The notes under the pieces were generated by a model that saw only the letters and a list, made by a program, of their open reading frames with translations, had not been told where the DNA came from and did not search any database. Shown here one piece after another: positions 8,694-15,134 of a DNA stretch of 20,712 nucleotides (the first letter of the stretch is position 1; each line of letters begins with the position of its first letter). The position numbers and the translations under genes are program-made. The stretch covers positions 1 to 20,712 of the forward strand of contig JAJZWH010000009.1 in the NCBI GenBank assembly GCA_021846765.1, written 5' to 3'. Source of the stretch: a bacterium. Its GTDB lineage: Bacteria > Patescibacteriota > Saccharimonadia > Saccharimonadales > UBA4665.

Positions 8694-8826
8694 ATTTATT
8701 GATCTTCCTAATCTGCTTGGTATTTAAAAACTATTTAACGCTTATTAATTTTAACAATTTTTAGTTTTTATTGCTTGTTCTAGAAACTATCTGAAAATCT
8801 ATAATCGATTTTAGCTGAAACTTTTT

Positions 8827-9255
8827 TTATTTATCAGCTAATAATTGTTTAAATTCTTCTCTTTCGCTTAAATCTAGATCAGTAAATAAATCAGTTTCAT
8901 ATTTTTCAGCCATTTGATATAAATAATCCTGATTATATCTTGGATAGACATGAAAATGAATATGATCTTGTTTTAGCTTACTCTTAGGTAAAAAGGGTCG
9001 ATAATTTTGCCTGATATCTACTCCTTGACCTAATTTATCGACTAACTTCTTTTCAATAAAAAAGATCAACTCAAAAATTGATAAAAGCTCTTGATTAGTT
9101 AATTGCCAAGGTTGTTCAATATGTCTTTTAGGAATAACTAAAAAATGACCTGGTACTTTTCTCGGATTACTTAAAAAAGCTTGGGCAAGCTGATTTTGCT
9201 TTAATATTTCTCCTTTTAAATCACAAAAAGTACAATCACTCGATAAGTTAGTCAT
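8827..9255 (-). CDS. HIT-family nucleotide hydrolase or transferase
   Basis: Small histidine-triad protein (142 residues) of the class that cleaves phosphoanhydride or phosphoramidate bonds in nucleotides such as AppppA or AMP-lysine. The triad HIHFHVYPR (H98, H100, H102) is visible, as is the helix before it and an N-terminal CTFC pair (C8, C11) that often binds zinc with a His in this family; H45 in IPKRHIEQPW is a candidate ligand. The VPGHFLVIPKRH segment is the usual strand preceding the first helix. A Shine-Dalgarno-like AAGGAG lies about 13 bases upstream, a rather long spacing. It stands alone between tRNA-Val and metG. The substrate cannot be told from the sequence. Confidence 0.9.
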   Translation of the reverse strand: MTNLSSDCTFCDLKGEILKQNQLAQAFLSNPRKVPGHFLVIPKRHIEQPWQLTNQELLSIFELIFFIEKKLVDKLGQGVDIRQNYRPFLPKSKLKQDHIHFHVYPRYNQDYLYQMAEKYETDLFTDLDLSEREEFKQLLADK

Positions 9256-9316
9256 ATAATAATTTTATCTCCTTATTAGTTAAATGATTTTATTAGCCAC
9301 GTTATCTGAGCTGGTG

Positions 9317-9393
9317 TGGTGGGGTTACATGGGTTTGAACCATGGACCTCAGCAATGTGAATGCTGCGCTCTAGCCAACTGAGCTATAACCCC
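9317..9393 (-). tRNA. tRNA-Val (anticodon CAC), CCA encoded
   Basis: A complete cloverleaf can be built by hand: acceptor GGGGTTA/TAACCCC, D stem GCTC/GAGC, anticodon stem CAGCA/TGCTG with loop TTCACAT, five-base variable loop AGGTC, and T stem CATGG/CCATG with loop TTCAAAC. The discriminator is A (9320) and the CCA tail is encoded (9319-9317). The anticodon CAC is at 9359-9357 and reads the valine codon GUG. All stems pair fully. The total is 77 bases with CCA. Confidence 0.97.
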
Positions 9394-9432
9394 ATTTAAA
9401 CATCTAGTTTACATTGCCTTAAAGATTATAAT

Positions 9433-10743
9433 CTAGAATGGCCGATCAACGTAATCTTGAGATAATCTTTCAAAAATAGCATTAGTCCAACCAAAGCCTA
9501 CTTGAGAAGGATACAACCCCTTAAGAGGTGGTCGTTCAGGAAAGACAACATTATATTTTTCCAAAAATACACCATGAGCATTAAACCAGTTTAAATTATT
9601 AGATAGCCATTTATTTGCAATTCTCCGAGCATCTTGATGATAACCATATCTTTCCAGTGCTTGAATTACGATAAACTGCAGTGGAGCCCAACCATTTGGA
9701 TATGCCCATTGAGTAGGCAGTGAGTCAGATACAAACGGCACACTTGGAGAAAAGTCTGTTGTTGATAATCCACCCCTATTTTCAAACCTCCTAAGCGATT
9801 TAACTAACCCTCCTGCCTGAACTTCATTAACCATTCCAGCCCACATCGGAAAGTAAGCGGCGAGACTGGCTACTGATCCTCTTTTTTGCCTAGTAAAATC
9901 ATAGTCAAAATAAAGACCCTTGGAATGATCCCACATTAATTCATTCATTGTTTGTTTGCGTAATTCAGCCGCAGCTTCCCATTCACTAGCTTGAGCTAAA
10001 TCATGGGTCATTCGACTGACACGAGCAAAGTCTGTTTCATATTTATAAAGTAACGCGTTTAGATCTACGGGTAGATAATTAAGAGCTTTTCTGTTGAAAC
10101 GAGGAGTCATATCCCAACCACTCTCAGTTTCAGCAATATCGTTGAGATAATTATAATCATAGTATCGGCTAAGTCCTCTAAAAACTTGACGAGCGTGTGG
10201 CTTACGCGTACCCATCCAAACTGTATGATATTCAGCTTTAGCTGCCTCCATATGTTCAGTCAACCACTTCATATCCATCTTATAATGAGCTTCAATGTCT
10301 AGAATAAAAGAAGTTAAAAAAGGCGGTTGAGACCTGCCAAGCATATAATATTGAGAAGAATTAGGTATTATTTTGAATCGGTTATACAAATATATAAGAT
10401 CATCGACTATGCCGATAATTAATTGTTTGTTATTCTCTTCCCAAAGTCCTTGAACCATAAAATAGCTATCCCAATAGAATAGTTCATCATAATCAAATTC
10501 ATGACCTTCAGCATAAGAAGGGACTAGATAAGGATAAGGTAAACCTATCAAGCTACCCTCGTCTTTTGTATGACTCCTAACTAAATGAGGCCAATAATCT
10601 TTTATATAAGCCCTAGCAGCTTCAACATCTGTCGGTTGTAAAGATTTTTCTTTATGGTGGAGGGCACCGCCAACGTATATTTTTGCTTTTTCTAATGTTA
10701 ACATTACTAATTTAAGACTAGTCTCGCCAATCCTAACAGTCAA
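9433..10743 (-). CDS. Trehalase-like glycoside hydrolase, family GH37
   Basis: Predicted to split trehalose into two glucoses. The 436 residues are shorter than the roughly 500-560 usual for GH37, and there is no signal peptide, so it acts in the cytoplasm. Visible are the first signature region FDYDELFYWDSYF (83-95), PNSSQYYMLGRSQPP (127-141), the ESGWDMTPRF motif with candidate acid D211, the second signature QWAYPNGWAP (345-354), and GVFLEKYNV with candidate base E395 before the closing GFGWTNAIF. The second signature has Ala where Asp is usual (QWDxPNGW), so substrate range may differ. The start is uncertain: the longest frame begins with TTG at 10743, while ATG at 10704 is a plausible alternative. 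Neither has a clear ribosome site. A related (alpha/alpha)6 glucosidase is the main alternative. Confidence 0.85.
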   Translation of the reverse strand: MTVRIGETSLKLVMLTLEKAKIYVGGALHHKEKSLQPTDVEAARAYIKDYWPHLVRSHTKDEGSLIGLPYPYLVPSYAEGHEFDYDELFYWDSYFMVQGLWEENNKQLIIGIVDDLIYLYNRFKIIPNSSQYYMLGRSQPPFLTSFILDIEAHYKMDMKWLTEHMEAAKAEYHTVWMGTRKPHARQVFRGLSRYYDYNYLNDIAETESGWDMTPRFNRKALNYLPVDLNALLYKYETDFARVSRMTHDLAQASEWEAAAELRKQTMNELMWDHSKGLYFDYDFTRQKRGSVASLAAYFPMWAGMVNEVQAGGLVKSLRRFENRGGLSTTDFSPSVPFVSDSLPTQWAYPNGWAPLQFIVIQALERYGYHQDARRIANKWLSNNLNWFNAHGVFLEKYNVVFPERPPLKGLYPSQVGFGWTNAIFERLSQDYVDRPF

Positions 10744-10793
10744 GATAGTATTTATGCTTATATATTAAATACAACATTAATAATCTAAGGTGT

Positions 10794-11216
10794 CTATTTT
10801 TTCTTCTCTGGGAAAACCCAATACTTATACCATAAATAACTCCAAACCGTAAAGAAGGCTGAAGAAATAAAGAAACCAATATATGGAGTTATACCAACAG
10901 ACTTAAGGCCACCAATAATTAAATAATCAATAATGAAGCCTATACCTTCAATAAAAATATATCTTCCGCGGTGTTGCAATTCGCTTAAATGAATACGATC
11001 AGAAAAAGCCCAATGGCGCTGAATGATATAGTTACTTGTCCAACCAATGCCGTCTGCTAGAATTTTTGCTGGAAACCAATTCCAATGAAAAACACTATAA
11101 CCTAAAGCAAAAATTGCATATCCCAACCAAAAATAAATACCACCACCGACCATATACTTAAAAAAACGGCTGTATTCTTTTTGTTTTTTGGTATTTTGTT
11201 GGTTTTGAGAGATCAT
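10794..11216 (-). CDS. GtrA-like four-helix membrane protein
   Basis: Small integral membrane protein of 140 residues with four hydrophobic helices (about 20-42, 48-66, 85-104 and 109-132) and a basic C-terminal KKK tail. The loop after helix 2 has YIIQRHWAFSD, matching the conserved N-[RK]-x-[WF]-x-F motif of the GtrA/DPMS family. Family members are thought to assist transfer of lipid-linked sugars across the membrane or into wall polysaccharide. No glycosyltransferase lies next to it here, though the next gene downstream is the trehalase-like enzyme. The partner enzyme is unknown. Confidence 0.85.
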   Translation of the reverse strand: MISQNQQNTKKQKEYSRFFKYMVGGGIYFWLGYAIFALGYSVFHWNWFPAKILADGIGWTSNYIIQRHWAFSDRIHLSELQHRGRYIFIEGIGFIIDYLIIGGLKSVGITPYIGFFISSAFFTVWSYLWYKYWVFPEKKK

Positions 11217-11246
11217 AACATCAATACTACAATAATTAGTTGTTAA

Positions 11247-11252
11247 TATTAT
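11247..11252 (-). promoter_or_regulatory. Possible -10 box upstream of the gtrA-like gene
   Basis: A consensus TATAAT on the minus strand lies 30 bases before the gtrA-like ATG. No good -35 hexamer sits at the right distance (the best candidates are AT-only), so this is a weak call in an AT-rich gap. Confidence 0.3.
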
Positions 11253-11413
11253 AAATAAGAGCCTTCTATATTAAATAAAAATCTAAATGGCGAAGCATAT
11301 TCAAATAAGTTCACCCCTTCATTATTGATGAAATTAGTAGGTGGTACTTAATCCTTGGTAACAACTATCTTGAGTATAAGTATAGACAGGGTTATAACAA
11401 AGATGGCACAAAA

Positions 11414-11839
11414 TTAGGTTTTAAAGGGATCGATCACCGTTAACTTGGCAAATTTTTGTCTGTCGTGAAGATCTTCACTGTAGAGAGTATCACAATTAAG
11501 ATCTATAGCTGCTTGCACAATTAGTGCATCATAATAGCCTAGGGAATATCTGTTACGTAAATCCAGTGCACTCTCATAAAAACTTGGGTCTGGAGTATGG
11601 TTCATAAGAGGAAATAATATTTCGGTAAGTACAGTTTTTAAATCTGTCGTAGCCATGAACGGCCGTTCACCGCGTAACATTACATAGCAAAACTCCTGCA
11701 CAACCTGGGAACTAACGACAGCCTGACTTTGTATCGACAAATCCTCTAATAGGTCTTGAGCTATACGCTGTTTTCTTAAGTCACTAGCATCATGCGCATA
11801 CACTATTACATTGGTATCAACGAAAGCTGTTTTTGTCAT
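11414..11839 (-). CDS. PIN-domain endoribonuclease toxin (VapC-like)
   Basis: Predicted Mg-dependent RNase of a type II toxin-antitoxin system, 141 residues, typical for VapC. The PIN acidic residues are all in place: D8 in FVDTN, E49 in VVQEFCYVM, D104 in GYYDALIV and E122/D123 in YSEDL. The catalytic site therefore looks intact. The gene starts immediately after the stop of a 21-codon reading frame (TAA then ATG, no gap), which suggests translational coupling to what is or was an antitoxin gene. No complete antitoxin lies next to it. The cellular RNA target cannot be told; many VapC toxins cut tRNAs or the sarcin-ricin loop. Confidence 0.92.
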   Translation of the reverse strand: MTKTAFVDTNVIVYAHDASDLRKQRIAQDLLEDLSIQSQAVVSSQVVQEFCYVMLRGERPFMATTDLKTVLTEILFPLMNHTPDPSFYESALDLRNRYSLGYYDALIVQAAIDLNCDTLYSEDLHDRQKFAKLTVIDPFKT

Positions 11840-11905
11840 TTAGCGTTCGTTCATTTCTTCACGAGTATACTTACGGTCTGTTTTCACATAACTGACCTGC
11901 TTCAT
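11840..11905 (-). pseudogene. 21-codon frame, possible remnant of the VapC antitoxin
   Basis: An ATG at 11905-11903 opens a 21-residue frame beginning MKQVSYVK and ending TREEMNER, closing with TAA directly against the vapC ATG. The frame extends upstream without an ATG as SERFREI to a stop. In the overlapping frame just before it, an uninterrupted LLNILKLGEVDILS stretch also reads like protein. Together they look like the C-terminal half of a small antitoxin broken by a frameshift near 11919-11927. The seam position, the lack of an upstream start and the family are my inference. A true short leader peptide is the alternative. Confidence 0.4.
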
Positions 11906-11974
11906 GATTTCCCTAAAACGCTCAGAATATCAACCTCCCCAAGTTTTAGAATGTTGAGTAGCGACTAGGGGTTA

Positions 11975-12232
11975 TTACTTACTCTTAGCCAAATACTTAT
12001 CTGCATATGAGCCCAGAACATCATTTATCATAGTCTGGTACTTTGCGTCATTTTTCCTGGCATAGGCTTTATAAAGATCTAGGGTATGTATATCTATAGA
12101 TATGGTTATCTTCTCTTTTTTGGCTCTTTGAATAAATTCCTCTGGTGAGGGAAGAAAATCTTCAACTATAACAGCGTGCTCCAATGCTCCGTTAATATCG
12201 TCTTGTGCATCTGTATATCTAACGTTGCTCAT
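11975..12232 (-). CDS. brnA: BrnA-like ribbon-helix-helix antitoxin
   Basis: Antitoxin partner of BrnT, 85 residues from the chosen start. The C-terminal half carries KEKITISIDIHTLDLYKAYA (about 51-70), the strand and first helix of a ribbon-helix-helix DNA-binding fold, followed by YQTMINDVLGSYADKYL, the second helix. The N-terminal half with DFLPSPEEFIQRAKK is the likely toxin-binding part. The frame is open to 12268, but ATG at 12232 is preferred: it has AAGGAAAG six or so bases upstream and gives the usual short overlap (14 bases) with the brnT end. Toxin-first order is normal for brnTA. As in known systems, it probably represses its own promoter upstream of brnT. Confidence 0.88.
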   Translation of the reverse strand: MSNVRYTDAQDDINGALEHAVIVEDFLPSPEEFIQRAKKEKITISIDIHTLDLYKAYARKNDAKYQTMINDVLGSYADKYLAKSK

Positions 12233-12488
12233 ATCTTTCCTTACCTTTCCGCCAGTATCCAGCACCAATTATGCGAATACGGCTATTTCTTATTGTGAAC
12301 CTGACGGTGGCTATTTGCCCGTCTGAAGTTTTGCCAACACAAAAATATCTTTTCTCTGACTTAGAATGGTCAACATCAAACATAACTAACCTATTCTTGT
12401 CGGTGAAGACAGACTTGGCTTTATTAAATGATAGACCATGTTTGAGAATATTGACTTTGTTTTTATCAGTATCCCATTCAAAGTCCAT
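12219..12488 (-). CDS. brnT: BrnT-family ribonuclease toxin
   Basis: Small RelE-fold RNase toxin, 89 residues, a normal BrnT length. The N-terminal FEWDTDKNKVNILKHGLSF (3-21) matches the family pattern FEWDxxKxxxNxxKHGVSF. The middle has a VFTDKNRLVMFDVDHSKSEKR-type segment (27-47), and the end RIRIIGAGYWRKGKERYEQ matches the closing IRIISAR...ER..YE. All of these are characteristic of BrnT (DUF4258-like). The start is fixed by the conserved FEWD being at residue 3. The gene is preceded by a near-consensus promoter only seven bases from the ATG and ends inside brnA. Confidence 0.93.
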   Translation of the reverse strand: MDFEWDTDKNKVNILKHGLSFNKAKSVFTDKNRLVMFDVDHSKSEKRYFCVGKTSDGQIATVRFTIRNSRIRIIGAGYWRKGKERYEQR

Positions 12489-12494
12489 ACCTAT

Positions 12495-12513
12495 TATTAT
12501 ACATGTTATAATA
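12495..12513. repeat. 19-bp inverted repeat, candidate BrnA operator
   Basis: TATTATA (12495-12501), five bases CATGT, then TATAATA (12507-12513): seven-base perfect inverted arms. The element covers the -10 box of the brnTA promoter, the place where ribbon-helix-helix antitoxins commonly bind. AT-rich arms raise the chance of coincidence. Confidence 0.5.
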
Positions 12514-12523
12514 TGGCGGTCAA
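12496..12523 (-). promoter_or_regulatory. sigma70 promoter of brnTA, apparently leaderless
   Basis: On the minus strand TTGACC (12523-12518) and a consensus TATAAT (12501-12496) are separated by 16 bases. Counting seven bases on from the -10 box puts the start at about 12489-12488, next to or on the A of the brnT ATG. The mRNA would therefore have no usable 5' leader. Confidence 0.75.
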
Positions 12524-12577
12524 TCTACAGAAACTATTAACAAGACCACCTTTATCAGAGGTCAAAGTGTTTATACT

Positions 12578-12973
12578 TGGTGGAGCTGCCGGTAATTGCA
12601 ACCGGGTCCGTCGGTTTATTTTGATTAGTCATCTACAAGCATAGTTTATTTTATTGTTTCTTTGGTGACAGCTATCTAAATAAACAAACATTCTGTCACT
12701 GCAGCCTAGTATTTCTTATCTAAGCACCCTAGACGATAGTTACTTAAGAGCATCCAGATATATAAAGCACCTTTGCGCTATCTGGCGTCGGGCATAGGTG
12801 CCGCTCTAGATTAAACTAAAGCTGGTGCTAAAGCAGGTAGCGTAAATAAATTACGTACGTATGCTACAGCTGATTTAAAGTGATTTGCATCTACTTATTG
12901 GTTGCCTATGTCGCTGACAAGCGGCTTGCCGATCTAATCTATAAAGCCAACGTCGAGCTTAAATTTCAGCCCC
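12578..12973 (-). ncRNA. ssrA: tmRNA
   Basis: Transfer-messenger RNA for rescuing stalled ribosomes, 396 bases with encoded CCA. The 5' end GGGGCTG (12973-12967) pairs with CAGCTCC (12588-12582), including the G3-U70 wobble needed for alanylation. It is followed by discriminator A and CCA (12580-12578). The 5' region has the characteristic CTCGACG. The T stem is CCGGT/ACCGG with loop TGCAATT. A P2-type helix pairs GATTAG (12939-12934) with CTAATC (12628-12623). After the tag frame an H-type pseudoknot is visible: GCACCT (12801-12796)/AGGTGC (12772-12767) interlocked with CCAGATA (12785-12779)/TATCTGG (12760-12754). A GTGACAG/CTGTCAC stem (12699-12693/12671-12665) follows. One-piece, not permuted. 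It lies 58 bases after ksgA; no clean promoter or terminator could be assigned. Confidence 0.96.
12811..12888 (-). other. tmRNA tag-peptide reading frame
   Basis: Resume codon GCA at 12888-12886 opens a 25-codon frame closed by TAA at 12813-12811. The tag starts ANHFKSAVAY and ends LPALAPALV. Ala-Asn at the start and a hydrophobic Ala/Leu-rich end are as expected for a tag, but the last residues are ALV and the tag is longer than the common 8-15 residues. The resume point is inferred from the GCA-AAT start and the position before the pseudoknot. Confidence 0.8.
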
Positions 12974-13031
12974 ATATATTATTATTGGCACTTGCTAACA
13001 GTTAACTCCGTTAAGCAATAAGCTTATTATA

Positions 13032-13826
13032 TCACTTAATAGTCTGATTTTTAAATATTTCAATGGTTAGCTTATTCCACTCATCTAAACTGAGTGATTG
13101 AGCCCTAATATTAGAATTTAGACCAACTTTAGTTAAAATTGTCCTAATAGTTAATTTATCCTTGTTCAAACCAGCGCTTAAACTATTAAGAAGTGTTTTG
13201 CGTTTTTGGCTAAAACCTATTTTAACTATTTGCATAAATTCTTTCTCTAAACCTTGAGGCGTTAATGAGGCATCACGCCTAATCATTTTGATTATTCTTG
13301 AATCTACTTTTGGTGGCGGATTAAATAATTCTGCTCGAATTATCGGACCAAGTTCTACTAACCAATACGCTTGAGCCATAACCGCTAAAATCGACATTTT
13401 CCCGGGTTTAGCAGTTATGCGCTCGGCTACTTCTCGCTGAACTAACAAGACAACCACTTTTGCCTGATTTGTAGATTGACTGAGTAAACGTATAAGATAA
13501 CTGGTTAAATAATAAGGTATATTGGCAACGCATTTATAGTTTGGCGGTAACAAAGATAGATTATAGTTACGAATGTCCTGGCTAACAATTTCTACCTTGG
13601 ACTGATTAGCAAACCTAGACTTAAGTCTATCGATCAATAAATCATCTACTTCAACTGCCACTACTCGAGCAACATTTTTAGCTAACAAATTGGTTAAACT
13701 ACCTTGTCCCGGACCGATTTCTAAAACAGTGTCGCTTAAATTTAAATCAGCAAAGTGAACTATACTCTCTAAACTAGTTTGATCGTTAAGCCAATGTTGT
13801 CCCAGTTCTTTCTTAGCCGTATCCAT
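13032..13826 (-). CDS. rsmA: 16S rRNA adenine dimethyltransferase (RsmA/KsgA)
   Basis: Dimethylates two adjacent adenines in the 3'-terminal helix of 16S rRNA during 30S maturation, using S-adenosylmethionine; 264 residues, the normal size. Visible are KKELGQHWLND (5-15), a variant of the usual SLGQNFL opening, the AdoMet loop LEIGPGQGSLT (35-45), the acidic AVEVDD (57-62), the catalytic NIPYY (102-106) and the FNPPPKVDS motif (168-176). The small C-terminal helical domain is complete. It starts three bases after the stop of the RpfB-like gene, so the two are one transcript. The tmRNA gene follows. Confidence 0.97.
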   Translation of the reverse strand: MDTAKKELGQHWLNDQTSLESIVHFADLNLSDTVLEIGPGQGSLTNLLAKNVARVVAVEVDDLLIDRLKSRFANQSKVEIVSQDIRNYNLSLLPPNYKCVANIPYYLTSYLIRLLSQSTNQAKVVVLLVQREVAERITAKPGKMSILAVMAQAYWLVELGPIIRAELFNPPPKVDSRIIKMIRRDASLTPQGLEKEFMQIVKIGFSQKRKTLLNSLSAGLNKDKLTIRTILTKVGLNSNIRAQSLSLDEWNKLTIEIFKNQTIK

Positions 13827-13829
13827 GTT

Positions 13830-15134
13830 TTACCAATTACCGTTTGCCATCCAATAATTTAGCGCCCCTTGCCAAGTATCAAAATTACTACTACCGTAAT
13901 GAGCATACCAATTACACCATCTTAATTGAGTAACCGGATTGGTCGCCCAATCAGGCCCCCCGTCCTCATTAGTATAAGACATCTTAATTGCTGGGGTTGA
14001 TTGACACAGACCGTATCCCACTAGTGCATATGGTGAATATTGCTGAGAATAGGTTGCCGGACAATAGCCTATATCTCCTTGCCATTTAGTTGGACACCAA
14101 CCTGACTCATGGCTAACAATATAATCTACAGCCTGATAGTCTTGCGGCGGAATACCTGCAAGAGCCATATCCCCTTGAATTCCAGAAAGATTAGTCCCTT
14201 CAACAATAATTTCGGTTACTGTAGGCACAGTTATAACAGTTTGAATCTGAGTTCGACCGACAACTACTCCATTCTGAAGTTTATCCTGATATGTTATAAC
14301 TTCTTGACCAGCTGATCCTTGCTGACGAACCGCACTAGTTCCAAAAGCCAGAGAATTATCATAGATAATGTCGGTTGGCATTGGAATTGTTTGGGTAATT
14401 GATTGTAGTTTTTCTCCATTTCTAATTAAGAATATCTGCATATTCGCTGTTATGGGCGTATTTAAAGTAGGCATAACTTGATCCTGCTTGGTTAGAACTA
14501 TATGTTTTTCACTCATTAAAGCCCCTACTGTTGTAGCATGAGTCCTAACTACTAATGGAGTACCATAAAGATTAAGATTAACGGGGGTTGCTCGATTTAC
14601 AATAACCTGTTCTCCAATAGCTAATTGGTTGATAAAATTATTAACTGGTACAGTATTAACATAATCTTCTGGGTAAAGCTTTATGCCAGCTTGAGTAGCG
14701 ATTGCTCGAGGAGTAGTTGCCGCACTAAAAGTATATATATGCTTAGAGCCAACAACTATCTCCACTGGAACTGCTCGATAGATATTGATTCTAAAATCAT
14801 CTTGGTTAATTTTAGTGGATAAATTCGGTTCTACAACATCACCTTGATGTAGTCGTATACGTAGCTTATTTAATAATTTACCGACCGTTGGTTCGGTAGA
14901 AGGAACAACTTGCTGAACGTTATCGTGATTAATTATAACCACCAAAGGACCAGGACCTTGTTGTGCTCCTTTGGGTATAAATAAAAAATATCCTCCTAAA
15001 GTTAACAAAGCTAAGCCAGAAAAAACAAATAAAGGGACAGCAAATGGATGTTTGCTAGCCTTAGTAACTCTACGTAAATGATAACGTTGAGCTTTAATTA
15101 AACGGAGTTTGAATCTCAAAAATTTTTTTCGCAT
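13830..15134 (-). CDS. RpfB-like wall hydrolase: TM, DUF348 repeats, G5, lysozyme-like domain
   Basis: Predicted membrane-anchored peptidoglycan-cleaving enzyme, 434 residues. A very basic N-terminus (1-32) is followed by one hydrophobic anchor (about 33-53), placing the rest outside. Three DUF348 (YabE-type) repeats can be made out at about 63-115, 120-175 and 180-235. A G5-like domain follows near 240-315 (EVITYQDKLQNGVVVGRTQI). The C-terminus (about 330-434) is a lysozyme or Rpf-like fold with candidate catalytic E344 in SHESGW, and GYGLCQSTPAIKM; paired Cys and many Trp suggest an extracellular domain. The order equals that of actinobacterial RpfB, except for the anchor type. It precedes ksgA by three bases, again as in Actinobacteria. 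A 12-bp palindrome covers the start codon. Confidence 0.88.
   Translation of the reverse strand: MRKKFLRFKLRLIKAQRYHLRRVTKASKHPFAVPLFVFSGLALLTLGGYFLFIPKGAQQGPGPLVVIINHDNVQQVVPSTEPTVGKLLNKLRIRLHQGDVVEPNLSTKINQDDFRINIYRAVPVEIVVGSKHIYTFSAATTPRAIATQAGIKLYPEDYVNTVPVNNFINQLAIGEQVIVNRATPVNLNLYGTPLVVRTHATTVGALMSEKHIVLTKQDQVMPTLNTPITANMQIFLIRNGEKLQSITQTIPMPTDIIYDNSLAFGTSAVRQQGSAGQEVITYQDKLQNGVVVGRTQIQTVITVPTVTEIIVEGTNLSGIQGDMALAGIPPQDYQAVDYIVSHESGWCPTKWQGDIGYCPATYSQQYSPYALVGYGLCQSTPAIKMSYTNEDGGPDWATNPVTQLRWCNWYAHYGSSNFDTWQGALNYWMANGNW

Noticed and set aside
10654..10664. TGGTGGAG copy of the ssrA 3' end inside the trehalase-like gene, as a possible attachment site
   Set aside because: Only eight bases match, they lie within ordinary coding sequence (Leu-His-His codons), and the match does not extend. 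Too short to call a duplicated att site.
12271..12540. Plus-strand open frame of 89 codons opposite brnT
   Set aside because: It is the antisense of a clear BrnT gene. The minus-strand frame has the family motifs, a promoter and an overlapping partner.
12545..12577. Hairpin GACC...GGTC after ssrA as a Rho-independent terminator
   Set aside because: The stem is only four to five pairs with alternative foldings, and there is no U tract after it on the minus strand.
12974..13031. Imperfect TTGCTTAAC/GTTAGCAA hairpin between ksgA and ssrA as a terminator, and an AATAAT -10 box for ssrA
   Set aside because: No U tract follows the hairpin, and no -35 hexamer fits at 16-18 bases from the AATAAT. 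ssrA may be co-transcribed with ksgA and processed.
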